The position numbers and the translations under genes are program-made. 24,839 nucleotides of DNA from Intestinibacillus sp050255995 (lineage in GTDB: Bacteria > Bacillota > Clostridia > Oscillospirales > Butyricicoccaceae), in NCBI GenBank assembly GCA_050255995.1, contig JBFWIM010000017.1:1-24839 (forward strand), in the 5' to 3' direction. Positions 16,581 through 22,795 of this stretch are shown here, in pieces. The stretch's first letter is position 1. Each line of letters begins with the position of its first letter. The notes below the pieces were generated by a model. It was given only the letters and a program-made list of their open reading frames with translations, searched no databases and was not told the origin of the DNA.

Positions 16581-16614
16581 AGCAGGCGCCCGGCCGTATG
16601 GCTGGGCGCCTGCT
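16581..16614. terminator. Shared terminator hairpin between convergent genes
   Basis: AGCAGGCGCCC-G-GCC pairs with GGC-T-GGGCGCCTGCT in a 15-bp stem with loop GTAT. T runs are short on both sides (CCCTGTTT on plus, TTTT on minus). It lies between the ends of the DUF4349 gene and ruvX and can serve both. Confidence 0.7.
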
Positions 16615-16625
16615 CCCTGTTTCCG

Positions 16626-17045
16626 TTATCCCCGCAGCCGTCTGGAATCCAGATAGCCCTGCAAAATCAGCGTGGCGGCGACGGCGTCCACCGTCTGCTT
16701 ATGTTTTTTCTGCTTTTTGCCGGTTTCATGCAAAATCGCATGCGCGGCAACCGTTGTGCGCCGTTCATCCCACAGAAGGACCGGTACGCCGGTCTCATGC
16801 TCCAGTTCCGCCTTCAGCTCCTCGCATTTCTGCGCGCGCGGGCCGACCGAGCCGTCCATATTGCGCGGATAGCCCAGAACGATTTCCTCAATCCCGTTGT
16901 CCCGGATGAACCGGACGAGTTTCTCCACCAGCTTGTCCCGGTTCCACTCCGCAATGACCTGCGGACTGCCGGCGAGCAGGCCGGTCGCATCGGACACCGA
17001 AAGGCCGGTGCGCGCGTCGCCGTAGTCCAGACCCAAAACCTTCAT
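16626..17045 (-). CDS. ruvX: Putative pre-16S rRNA nuclease / Holliday junction resolvase RuvX (YqgF)
   Basis: This is a 139-residue protein of the YqgF/RuvX family with an RNase H-like fold. The motifs are VLGLDYGDARTGLSVSD at the N-terminus (first catalytic aspartate), EIVLGYPRNMDGSVGPRA in the middle, and LLWDERRTTVAAHAIL plus VDAVAATLILQGYL with the later acidic residues. In other bacteria the family member trims the 5' end of 16S rRNA and has been proposed as a junction resolvase. GGGAGGAAG lies 6-8 bases before the ATG. It is transcribed away from the ribosomal protein block, from a separate extended -10 promoter, and no alaS-type partner gene is adjacent. Confidence 0.95.
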   Translation of the reverse strand: MKVLGLDYGDARTGLSVSDATGLLAGSPQVIAEWNRDKLVEKLVRFIRDNGIEEIVLGYPRNMDGSVGPRAQKCEELKAELEHETGVPVLLWDERRTTVAAHAILHETGKKQKKHKQTVDAVAATLILQGYLDSRRLRG

Positions 17046-17077
17046 TTTTTCTTCCTCCCAGCCCTATACTGCAACAT

Positions 17078-17086
17078 ATTATATCA
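17078..17086 (-). promoter_or_regulatory. Extended -10 promoter for ruvX
   Basis: The minus strand reads TGATATAAT, a TGn-extended -10, about 33 bases before the ruvX start. No good -35 is visible. It is divergent from the rpmG promoter. Confidence 0.55.
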
Positions 17087-17127
17087 TAATTCTTCGTAAA
17101 ATTGTAGAAAAAAACGAAAAAATAGCA

Positions 17128-17156
17128 TTGACCATAATTTATACCCATGCTATAAT
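17128..17156 (+). promoter_or_regulatory. Promoter of the rpmG-secE-nusG-rplKA block
   Basis: TTGACC (17128-17133), a 17-base spacer ending TGC, and TATAAT (17151-17156). The leader of about 130 bases contains an 8-T run at 17176-17183 and a hairpin CCGCGC/GCGCGG shortly before the rpmG ribosome binding site. Confidence 0.82.
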
Positions 17157-17291
17157 GATTACACCTATGCAGGTTCTTTTTTTTGCCCGAATTTCGTCAA
17201 GCCGGAACAGAAGGCCGCGGAATGCTGCAAAGGGAGGCAATTGATTCCCGCGCACCAATGCGCGGCGAAGGAGTAATAAGGAGGTGCCGTT

Positions 17292-17441
17292 ATGCGCGTT
17301 AAGGTAACGCTCGCCTGCACGGAGTGCAAGCAAAGAAACTACAACTCGATGAAGAACAAGAAGAACGATCCCGACCGCCTCGAGATGAACAAGTATTGCA
17401 AGTTCTGCAAGAAGCATACTTTGCATCGCGAGACCAAGTAA
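17292..17441 (+). CDS. rpmG: 50S ribosomal protein L33
   Basis: This is a 49-residue L33. MRVKVTLACTECKQRNYNSMKN followed by CKFCKKHTLHRETK shows the two CxxC pairs that bind zinc in the cysteine-containing form of this large-subunit protein. The first pair is CTEC and the second CKFC. TAAGGAGGTG lies just upstream of the ATG. It leads the classical rpmG-secE-nusG order and is separated from secE by 22 bases; the tRNA-Trp gene found between these genes in some bacteria is absent. Confidence 0.95.
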   Translation: MRVKVTLACTECKQRNYNSMKNKKNDPDRLEMNKYCKFCKKHTLHRETK

Positions 17442-17463
17442 TCCGGAGAAAGGAAGTCGCTTC

Positions 17464-17736
17464 ATGGCAGATCAGGAAAAGGGCCACACGCCCGCTGAGA
17501 AGAAGCAGGCAGACAAGCCGGTAAAGGCGAAGAAGCCCTCGATCTTTTCCCGCATTGAAAAGTGGTTCCGCGAACTCAAGAGTGAAATCCGCAAGATCGT
17601 CTGGCCCACCCGCAAGCAGACCACGAACAACTCCATTGTCGTCATCTCGGCGATTCTGGTGATCGGCGTCTATATCTGGGTACTCGACGCAATCTGCAAT
17701 CTTGGCATTCAGACGCTTTTGCAGCATTTTGCGTAA
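17464..17736 (+). CDS. secE: Preprotein translocase subunit SecE
   Basis: This is a 90-residue SecE with a single membrane helix, the Firmicute-type short form. A charged, lysine-rich N-terminus (about 1-28) precedes the conserved amphipathic segment WFRELKSEIRKIVWPTRKQ (about 34-52) and the membrane segment IVVISAILVIGVYIWVLDAI. SecE clamps SecY in the membrane channel used by SecA. AAAGGAAG precedes the ATG. It is co-transcribed with nusG, as in most bacteria. Confidence 0.96.
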   Translation: MADQEKGHTPAEKKQADKPVKAKKPSIFSRIEKWFRELKSEIRKIVWPTRKQTTNNSIVVISAILVIGVYIWVLDAICNLGIQTLLQHFA

Positions 17737-17757
17737 AGCGCGGAGAGGGGCGAACTT

Positions 17758-18285
17758 ATGTCAGAGCAGGCAAAGTGGTATGTGGTTCACACATACTCGG
17801 GCTATGAAAATAAAGTAGCCTCATCTATCGAAAAAGCGGTTGAAAACCGCAAGCTGCACGATCTGATCACCGCGGTTAACATCCCGGTGGAACGGGTCAC
17901 TGAGGTCAAGGACGGCAAAACCCGTGAGGTGGAACGCAAGCTCTTCCCGGGCTATGTCCTTGTCAAAATGGTTATGACGGACGAGAGCTGGTATCTCGTG
18001 CGCAACACCCGCGGCTGCACGGGCTTTGTCGGGCCGAACTCCAACAAACCCCTTCCCCTCACCGACGAGGAGGTCGCGGCCATGGGCGTTGAAAAACGCG
18101 AAATCGAGATCAGCTATGCCCTCGGCGACAGCGTCCGCGTCATTGATGGTCCGCTTACGGGCTTCATCGGCGTGGTCGACGAACTCGAGCCTGATAAGAA
18201 CAAGGTGCGCGTTGTCGTATCCATGTTCGGGCGCGAGACCCCGGTCGAGCTGGAACTCGACCAGGTAGAGACGTTAGACGAATAA
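17758..18285 (+). CDS. nusG: Transcription termination/antitermination factor NusG
   Basis: This is a 175-residue NusG. The N-terminal NGN domain (AKWYVVHTYSGYENKVA at the start, RKLFPGYVLVKMVM, NTRGCTGFVG) binds RNA polymerase. The C-terminal KOW domain (GDSVRVIDGPLTGFIGVVDEL) can link to ribosomal protein S10 or Rho. Length and order match the family, with no insertion. GGAGAGGGGCG lies upstream of ATG 17758, 21 bases after secE. It is followed by a 125-base leader before rplK. Confidence 0.97.
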   Translation: MSEQAKWYVVHTYSGYENKVASSIEKAVENRKLHDLITAVNIPVERVTEVKDGKTREVERKLFPGYVLVKMVMTDESWYLVRNTRGCTGFVGPNSNKPLPLTDEEVAAMGVEKREIEISYALGDSVRVIDGPLTGFIGVVDELEPDKNKVRVVVSMFGRETPVELELDQVETLDE

Positions 18286-18410
18286 CCGGCTGCGGCCGGC
18301 TCCTAACGCCGGGGACGGCGAAATTCCGCCCCCAGTAAGGCAAGTGGGAGAGTTTGCCGCGCGGCAAAACTCGCCAGCCACCACATTTTTTTAAGGAGGA
18401 TACCTCAACC
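18286..18410 (+). promoter_or_regulatory. rplK leader: candidate L1-binding site and attenuator-like hairpin
   Basis: The leader contains GTGGGAG (18344-18350), which mimics the L1-binding helix of 23S rRNA, where GGTGGGAGGC occurs. It overlaps a hairpin: GAGTTTGCCGC (18350-18360) pairs with GCGGC-AAACTC (18361-18372) with one bulged A. GTGG/CCAC can close it further out, and seven T follow (18386-18392) just before the AAGGAGG of rplK. L1 is known to repress its own operon by binding such mimics; here the layout suggests control by occlusion or attenuation. Confidence 0.5.
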
Positions 18411-18836
18411 ATGGCACAGAAAGTAGTAGGCTATATCAAGCTCCAGATTCCTGCCGGCAAGGCAACCCCTGCTCCCCCGGTCGGCCCCGCGCTGGGTCAG
18501 CACGGCGTGAACATCATGGCCTTCACCAAGGAATTCAACGAGCGCACCAAGAACGACGTCGGCCTGATCATCCCCGTCGTCATCACGGTTTATTCCGACC
18601 GCTCCTTCTCCTTCATCACCAAGACGCCTCCGGCGCCGGTGCTGATCAAGAAGGCCTGCAAGATCGAGAGCGGCTCCGCCGTCCCGAACAAGACCAAGGT
18701 CGCGCAGCTCTCCAAGGCCGACCTGCAGAAGATCGCGGAACTCAAGATGCCCGACCTGAACGCCGCTTCTCTCGAAGCCGCAATGAGCATGATCGCGGGC
18801 ACCGCCCGTTCCATGGGTATTACCGTCGAGGAATAA
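18411..18836 (+). CDS. rplK: 50S ribosomal protein L11
   Basis: This is a 141-residue L11, standard length. The N-terminal domain has KLQIPAGKATPAPPVGPALG with the conserved proline-rich loop, followed by QHGVNIMAFTKEFNERT. The C-terminal RNA-binding domain runs through KTPPAPVLIKKACK to SMGITVEE. L11 sits at the GTPase-associated centre and helps factor binding and the stringent response. ATG 18411 follows TAAGGAGG; an in-frame extension to 18354 would run through the leader hairpin and was rejected. Confidence 0.97.
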   Translation: MAQKVVGYIKLQIPAGKATPAPPVGPALGQHGVNIMAFTKEFNERTKNDVGLIIPVVITVYSDRSFSFITKTPPAPVLIKKACKIESGSAVPNKTKVAQLSKADLQKIAELKMPDLNAASLEAAMSMIAGTARSMGITVEE

Positions 18837-19087
18837 TTTTTGATCTTCGTCAAACCGCGCAGTACTGTGTCGCTGAGAAGCATTCGGATCCGGTTGCGTG
18901 CCTCTGTGCGCTCCCTCGTCCGCAGAATCTCGCTTCTTGTCCTGCACGATTTTACCTGACCAAAACACAATTACGCTTTTCCGGTAAATCCGAGTTTTAA
19001 TCTAGTTTTTTCACGGCGGCATCGCCGCCGGGTGGGAGGGTAAGGTTTAGCCTGTCCCGCATTGACCACTAAAGGAGGATATTTATA
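18837..19087 (+). promoter_or_regulatory. Long rplK-rplA spacer with second candidate L1-binding site
   Basis: The 251-base spacer is long for a gene pair normally close together, and no protein gene is seen. A GGCGGC/GCCGCC hairpin (near 19016-19030) is followed by GTGGGAGGG (19032-19040), again like the 23S rRNA L1 site and like the rplK leader. The ribosome binding site AAAGGAGG follows. No strong promoter was found. Confidence 0.45.
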
Positions 19088-19783
19088 GTGCGCAAGGGTA
19101 AAAAGTATGTAGACAGCGCCAAGCTGGTCGACCGCTCCAAGCTGTACGACCCCGCTGAAGCGCTCCAGACCGTTATTTCCACCGCCAAGGCCAAGTTTGA
19201 CGAGACCGTTGAGCTCCACGTCAAGCTGGGTGTTGACTCCCGTCACGCCGACCAGCAGGTTCGCGGTGCGATCGTCCTGCCCCACGGCACCGGCAAGCAG
19301 GTTCGCGTCCTGGTGTTCGCCAAGGGCCCCAAGGCGGCCGAGGCTGAGGCTGCCGGCGCTGAGTTCGTCGGCGCTGAGGATATGGTCGAGCGTATCCAGA
19401 AGGAGAACTTCTTTGACTATGACGTCGTCATCGCGACGCCTGACATGATGGGTCTGGTCGGCCGTCTCGGTAAGGTTCTGGGTCCGAAGGGCCTGATGCC
19501 GAACCCCAAGGCCGGCACCGTCTCCATGGACGTCGGCAAGGCTGTTCAGGAGTCCAAGGCCGGTAAGATCGAGTACCGTCTCGACAAGACCAACATCATT
19601 CACTGCCCGATCGGCAAGGCTTCCTTCGGCGCAGAAAAGCTGCAGGACAACTTCAACGCGCTGATCGGCGCGATTATCAAGGCCAAGCCGTCCGCGGCAA
19701 AGGGTCAGTACGTCAAGTCCTGCGTGGTTGCTTCCACCATGGGCCCCGGCGTTAAGATCAACGCCGCAAAGCTTTCCGACTAA
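19088..19783 (+). CDS. rplA: 50S ribosomal protein L1
   Basis: This is a 231-residue L1 that binds the mobile stalk at the exit side of the ribosome and represses its own mRNA in other bacteria. The start MRKGKKYVDSAKLVDRSKLY, the central GPKGLMPNPKAGTVSMDV motif (about 137-154) and the C-terminal SCVVASTMGPGVKINAAKL are typical. It starts with GTG at 19088, nine bases after AAAGGAGG; the non-AUG start is compatible with translational control. It ends the first ribosomal sub-block; rplJ has its own strong promoter. Confidence 0.97.
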   Translation: MRKGKKYVDSAKLVDRSKLYDPAEALQTVISTAKAKFDETVELHVKLGVDSRHADQQVRGAIVLPHGTGKQVRVLVFAKGPKAAEAEAAGAEFVGAEDMVERIQKENFFDYDVVIATPDMMGLVGRLGKVLGPKGLMPNPKAGTVSMDVGKAVQESKAGKIEYRLDKTNIIHCPIGKASFGAEKLQDNFNALIGAIIKAKPSAAKGQYVKSCVVASTMGPGVKINAAKLSD

Positions 19784-19801
19784 TTAATTTAGTTTTCTGT
19801 G

Positions 19802-19830
19802 TTGACAAAACGCAGTCTCCCTGCTATAAT
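19802..19830 (+). promoter_or_regulatory. Consensus promoter of rplJ-rplL
   Basis: Perfect TTGACA (19802-19807), a 17-base spacer ending TGC, and perfect TATAAT (19825-19830). This is the best sigma-A promoter in the window, as expected for highly expressed ribosomal stalk genes. Confidence 0.93.
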
Positions 19831-19836
19831 TTAATA

Positions 19837-19959
19837 GCTTGGTCAAAGACAGCAGGCAACCGCAAGGTTTTAAAGGCGAATTTCGCCGCCCGCCGAGGTC
19901 AACACAAAATGGTTCTTGCTTTTTGTGCCCTCCTGTTTTTGATCAGGAGGGCATTTTTT
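19837..19959 (+). promoter_or_regulatory. Ribosomal protein L10 leader
   Basis: The leader reads GTCAAAGACAGCAGGC...TTTTAAAGG...GCCCGCCGAGGTC, the pattern of the Firmicute L10 leader, in which the L10(L12)4 complex binds a kink-turn-containing RNA. A hairpin CACAAAA/TTTTTGTG follows, then an intrinsic terminator (listed separately). In the known mechanism, L10-L12 binding favours termination; here it is inferred from position and structure. Confidence 0.82.
19927..19959 (+). terminator. Attenuator terminator in the L10 leader
   Basis: GCCCTCCTG and CAGGAGGGC form a perfect 9-bp stem with an 8-base loop, followed by A and six T. It lies upstream of rplJ, so it attenuates rather than ends the operon. 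Confidence 0.88.
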
Positions 19960-19997
19960 AATGCGCTGAACGCATTGATATACAGGAGGTGAAAACG

Positions 19998-20567
19998 ATG
20001 CCTAACGCAAAGGTTCTGGAAGAAAAGAAAGCACTGGTTGCTTCTCTGGTTGAAAAAATCAAGAACTCCCCTGCCGGCGTTCTGGTCGATTATAAGGGCA
20101 TCAACGTAGAGGACGATACCAAGCTCCGCCGTGAGCTGCGTGCCGCCGGCGTTGAGTATGCCGTTATCAAGAACACCATGATCCGTCTGGCCGCCAAGGA
20201 GCTTGGCTTTGAAGGCCTTGACGAGCACCTGAACGGCACGAGCGCGATCGCCATCAGCATGAATGACGACGTCGTCGCTCCGGCGAAGATTCTGTGCGAC
20301 TACGCCAAGACCCATGAGAACTTCACCATCAAGGCGGGCTTCCTCGAGGGCTCCGTCATCGACAGTGACAAGGTCAAGGCTCTGGCCGCCATGCCGAGCA
20401 AGGAAGTGCTCATCGCGCAGACCCTGTACTCCTTCAACTTCCCCATCATGCAGCTCGCAATTGCGCTTGACGCGATTGCCAAGAAGTCTGAGGATGGCGA
20501 AGCACTGGTCGGCACACTGGTTGCCGCGAAGGCAGCAGCTCCGTCCGAAGAAGCCGCTGCTGAATAA
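19998..20567 (+). CDS. rplJ: 50S ribosomal protein L10
   Basis: This is a 189-residue L10, the base of the ribosomal stalk that carries the L12 dimers. MPNAKVLEEKKALVASLVEK, the GVLVDYKGI strand and LRAAGVEYAVIKNTMIRLA are conserved rRNA-binding parts. The C-terminal helix that binds L12 is followed by an Ala/Glu-rich tail. The ATG at 19998 was preferred to the in-frame GTG at 19989, which lies inside AGGAGGTG. It is co-transcribed with rplL after an 85-base gap holding a small TGCGG/CCGCA hairpin. Confidence 0.97.
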   Translation: MPNAKVLEEKKALVASLVEKIKNSPAGVLVDYKGINVEDDTKLRRELRAAGVEYAVIKNTMIRLAAKELGFEGLDEHLNGTSAIAISMNDDVVAPAKILCDYAKTHENFTIKAGFLEGSVIDSDKVKALAAMPSKEVLIAQTLYSFNFPIMQLAIALDAIAKKSEDGEALVGTLVAAKAAAPSEEAAAE

Positions 20568-20652
20568 GCCTGCGGCATAAACCGCAAGTCCACATCTTTT
20601 CGTTTGTTCATAAACGGAATATAAAATTCAAAATTATTGGAGGTAAAATACC

Positions 20653-21027
20653 ATGTCTAAGGTTACCGAGATTATGGAAGCCGTAAAAGAGCTCAAGGTT
20701 CTTGAGCTTTCCGAGCTTGTAAAGGCTCTTGAAGAAGAGTTTGGCGTTTCCGCTACCCCCGTCGCGATTGCCGGCGGCGCTGCCGGCGGCGATGCTGCTG
20801 CTGCTGTTGAGGAGCAGACCGAGTTCGACGTTGAGCTGACCGATGCCGGCTCTTCCAAGATCAACGTCATCAAGGTTGTCCGCGCGATCACCGGCCTGGG
20901 CCTGAAGGAGGCCAAGGAGAAGGTTGACGGCGCTCCGGCCATCATCAAGGAAGCTGCTTCCAAGGAAGACGCGGAGTCGATCAAGGCTCAGCTCGAGGAA
21001 GCTGGCGCAAAGGTTACTCTCAAGTAA
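20653..21027 (+). CDS. rplL: 50S ribosomal protein L7/L12
   Basis: This is a 124-residue L12. The N-terminal dimerisation helices (about 1-35) are followed by an alanine/glycine-rich hinge (AGGAAGGDAAAAVEEQ, about 40-55). The C-terminal factor-binding domain has KINVIKVVRAITGLGLKEAK and the family end AGAKVTLK. It is present in four to six copies per ribosome and recruits translation factors. TTGGAGGT precedes the ATG. A strong terminator follows, and the next gene is unrelated; rpoB, the usual neighbour, is missing. Confidence 0.98.
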   Translation: MSKVTEIMEAVKELKVLELSELVKALEEEFGVSATPVAIAGGAAGGDAAAAVEEQTEFDVELTDAGSSKINVIKVVRAITGLGLKEAKEKVDGAPAIIKEAASKEDAESIKAQLEEAGAKVTLK

Positions 21028-21042
21028 ATCATTTGTCCATGC

Positions 21043-21070
21043 AAAACCCCTGCTTCGGCAGGGGTTTTTT
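21043..21070 (+). terminator. Intrinsic terminator of rplJ-rplL
   Basis: AAAACCCCTGC and GCAGGGGTTTT form an 11-bp stem with the stable TTCG loop, ending in six T. Confidence 0.93.
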
Positions 21071-21201
21071 CCTTTCCCCGTCTGCCCTGAAAACCGCCTC
21101 CGGTTGCGCCTTACTTTGTGCGTTGTATACCCTCTGTTTCATTCGCCGTCATGGTATCCCCTAAATTTTTGTAAATATTGCTCGTTTTTTCTTGTTTTAT
21201 G

Positions 21202-21230
21202 TTGTTTTTTGCATTTTTTGGTGGTAGAAT
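21202..21230 (+). promoter_or_regulatory. Promoter for the solute-binding protein/GGDEF pair
   Basis: TTGTTT (21202-21207), a 17-base spacer ending TGG, and TAGAAT (21225-21230) lie in AT-rich DNA about 66 bases before the start at 21296. Confidence 0.6.
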
Positions 21231-21295
21231 ATTTTGGTATCATTGTCTTTCTTTTTCATGTATTTACCACTATAAATGAAACGAGGATTCTCCTG

Positions 21296-22750
21296 ATGAA
21301 CAGAAGGCTGTTTTCCGCGCGTCTAAACTTACTGCTTCTGTGCGTCCCGCTGCTGTTGTTAGCCGGCTGCGGCAACAAATATGGTCTGAACGCCGACAAG
21401 CCTGTCACCATTACGGTCTGGCACTATTATAACGGCGCACAGCAGCAGGCCTTTGATAAACTGGTCTCTCAATTCAATGCAACCGTAGGGGCGAAGTCCG
21501 GCATCATCGTCGACGCTTCCAGCGAGGGTAATGTCGATAAACTCACTGCCAAAATGGCAGAGGCGCTCGACCAAAAGGTCGGTGCAGATCCGGTGCCGAA
21601 CATCATAGCAGCCTACGCGGACACTGCCTATGCCATCGATGCACGCGGCATGGCCACCGATATCAGCGCTTATATGACCAAGGAGGAGCTTGCCCGGTAT
21701 TTGCCCTCTTATCTTCAGGAAGGCTATTTTACCGAGGGCGGCGGACTCAAGCTTTTGCCCATCGCCAAATCAACCGAAGTCCTGATGCTCAACAAAACCG
21801 ACTGGGAATCCTTTGCCGCGGCAACCGGCGCGAGCGAGGACAGCCTGCGTACCTGGGAAGGCCTGTTCGACGTTGCACACTGCTATTATCAATGGACCGA
21901 CAGCCTGACGCCCGATGTGCCAAATGACGGCAGAGCGTTTTTCGGCCGTGATGCAATGGCCAACTATATGATCATCGGCTCCATGCAGCTCGGTCACGAG
22001 CTTTTCAACGTGCACGATGGCCAGGTGACCTTTGACATTGACGAGGATGCCATGTATCGTCTGTGGCAGTGTTTTTACGTGCCATATATTAACGGCTGGT
22101 ATACCGAATCCGGCCGCTTCCGCAGCGATGATGTGAAAACCGGCGATATCCTCGCGCTGGTTGGCTCTATCAGCGGCGCAACCTATTTCCCATCGGAAGT
22201 CACCCGCCCGGACGGCAGCGCCTATCATATCGAAACCAGCGTCTATCCGGTTCCGAATTTCAAAGGCACCCGGCCATACGCCGTGCAGCAGGGCGCCGGA
22301 ATGCTGGTTGTGCGGAGTGATGAAGCCCATGAATATGCCTCGACCGTCTTTTTAAAGTGGTTTACCCAACCCGAAAACAATCTCGCGTTTTCGGTTGGCT
22401 CCGGTTATTTGCCCATAACAAAAAAAGCAAGCGCGCAGGATGCGGTTTCCGCTGCGCTTGACGAAGCCGGCGTACCCTCCTCTGCAACAACAAGGCAGGT
22501 CCTCATGGCGGGTGTTGCAACCACACAGTCCTATACGCTTTATACGAGCGCTTTTTTCACCCAGGGCAGTGCCGCAAGGACAATTGCCGACCACGCCCTT
22601 CTTGACGCGGCGAAGGCGGACCGCGCGGCTGTAGAAGCCAGCATGGCGAAGGGATTGTCCCATGAAGCCGCCGTTGCGCCGTTTGTCACGCGGGCGCATT
22701 TTACCGAGTGGCTGGAAAGCTTCCGAAATCAGCTTGCTTCCCTGCTCTGA
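21296..22750 (+). CDS. ABC-type extracellular solute-binding lipoprotein (family 1)
   Basis: This is a 484-residue lipoprotein. The signal peptide MNRRLFSARLNLLLLCVPLL ends in lipobox LAGC, with Cys25 as the anchor. VTITVWHYYNGAQQQAFDKL (about 37-56) is the classical start of a family 1 sugar-type binding protein, and the two-lobed periplasmic-binding fold continues through KLLPIAKSTEVLMLNKTDWE and VYPVPNFKGTRPYAVQQGAG. Members normally deliver sugars or related solutes to an ABC permease. No permease or ATPase gene is here; instead a diguanylate cyclase follows 46 bases later, apparently in the same transcript. The protein may therefore act as a sensing co-receptor (inference). The C-terminal region past about 390 has no features I recognise. 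GAGG lies 11 bases before the ATG. Confidence 0.9.
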   Translation: MNRRLFSARLNLLLLCVPLLLLAGCGNKYGLNADKPVTITVWHYYNGAQQQAFDKLVSQFNATVGAKSGIIVDASSEGNVDKLTAKMAEALDQKVGADPVPNIIAAYADTAYAIDARGMATDISAYMTKEELARYLPSYLQEGYFTEGGGLKLLPIAKSTEVLMLNKTDWESFAAATGASEDSLRTWEGLFDVAHCYYQWTDSLTPDVPNDGRAFFGRDAMANYMIIGSMQLGHELFNVHDGQVTFDIDEDAMYRLWQCFYVPYINGWYTESGRFRSDDVKTGDILALVGSISGATYFPSEVTRPDGSAYHIETSVYPVPNFKGTRPYAVQQGAGMLVVRSDEAHEYASTVFLKWFTQPENNLAFSVGSGYLPITKKASAQDAVSAALDEAGVPSSATTRQVLMAGVATTQSYTLYTSAFFTQGSAARTIADHALLDAAKADRAAVEASMAKGLSHEAAVAPFVTRAHFTEWLESFRNQLASLL

Positions 22751-22795
22751 CCGCCGTATCATTTTCCGTACGCCGTATGAAAGGAGATATGCTGC

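Noticed and set aside
18837..19087. Possible small gene in the rplK-rplA spacer
   Set aside because: Frames on both strands lack ribosome binding sites and resemble no known protein; better described as leader RNA.
21071..21201. Possible riboswitch upstream of the solute-binding protein
   Set aside because: AT- and T-rich sequence without conserved riboswitch core motifs, including no c-di-GMP aptamer pattern.
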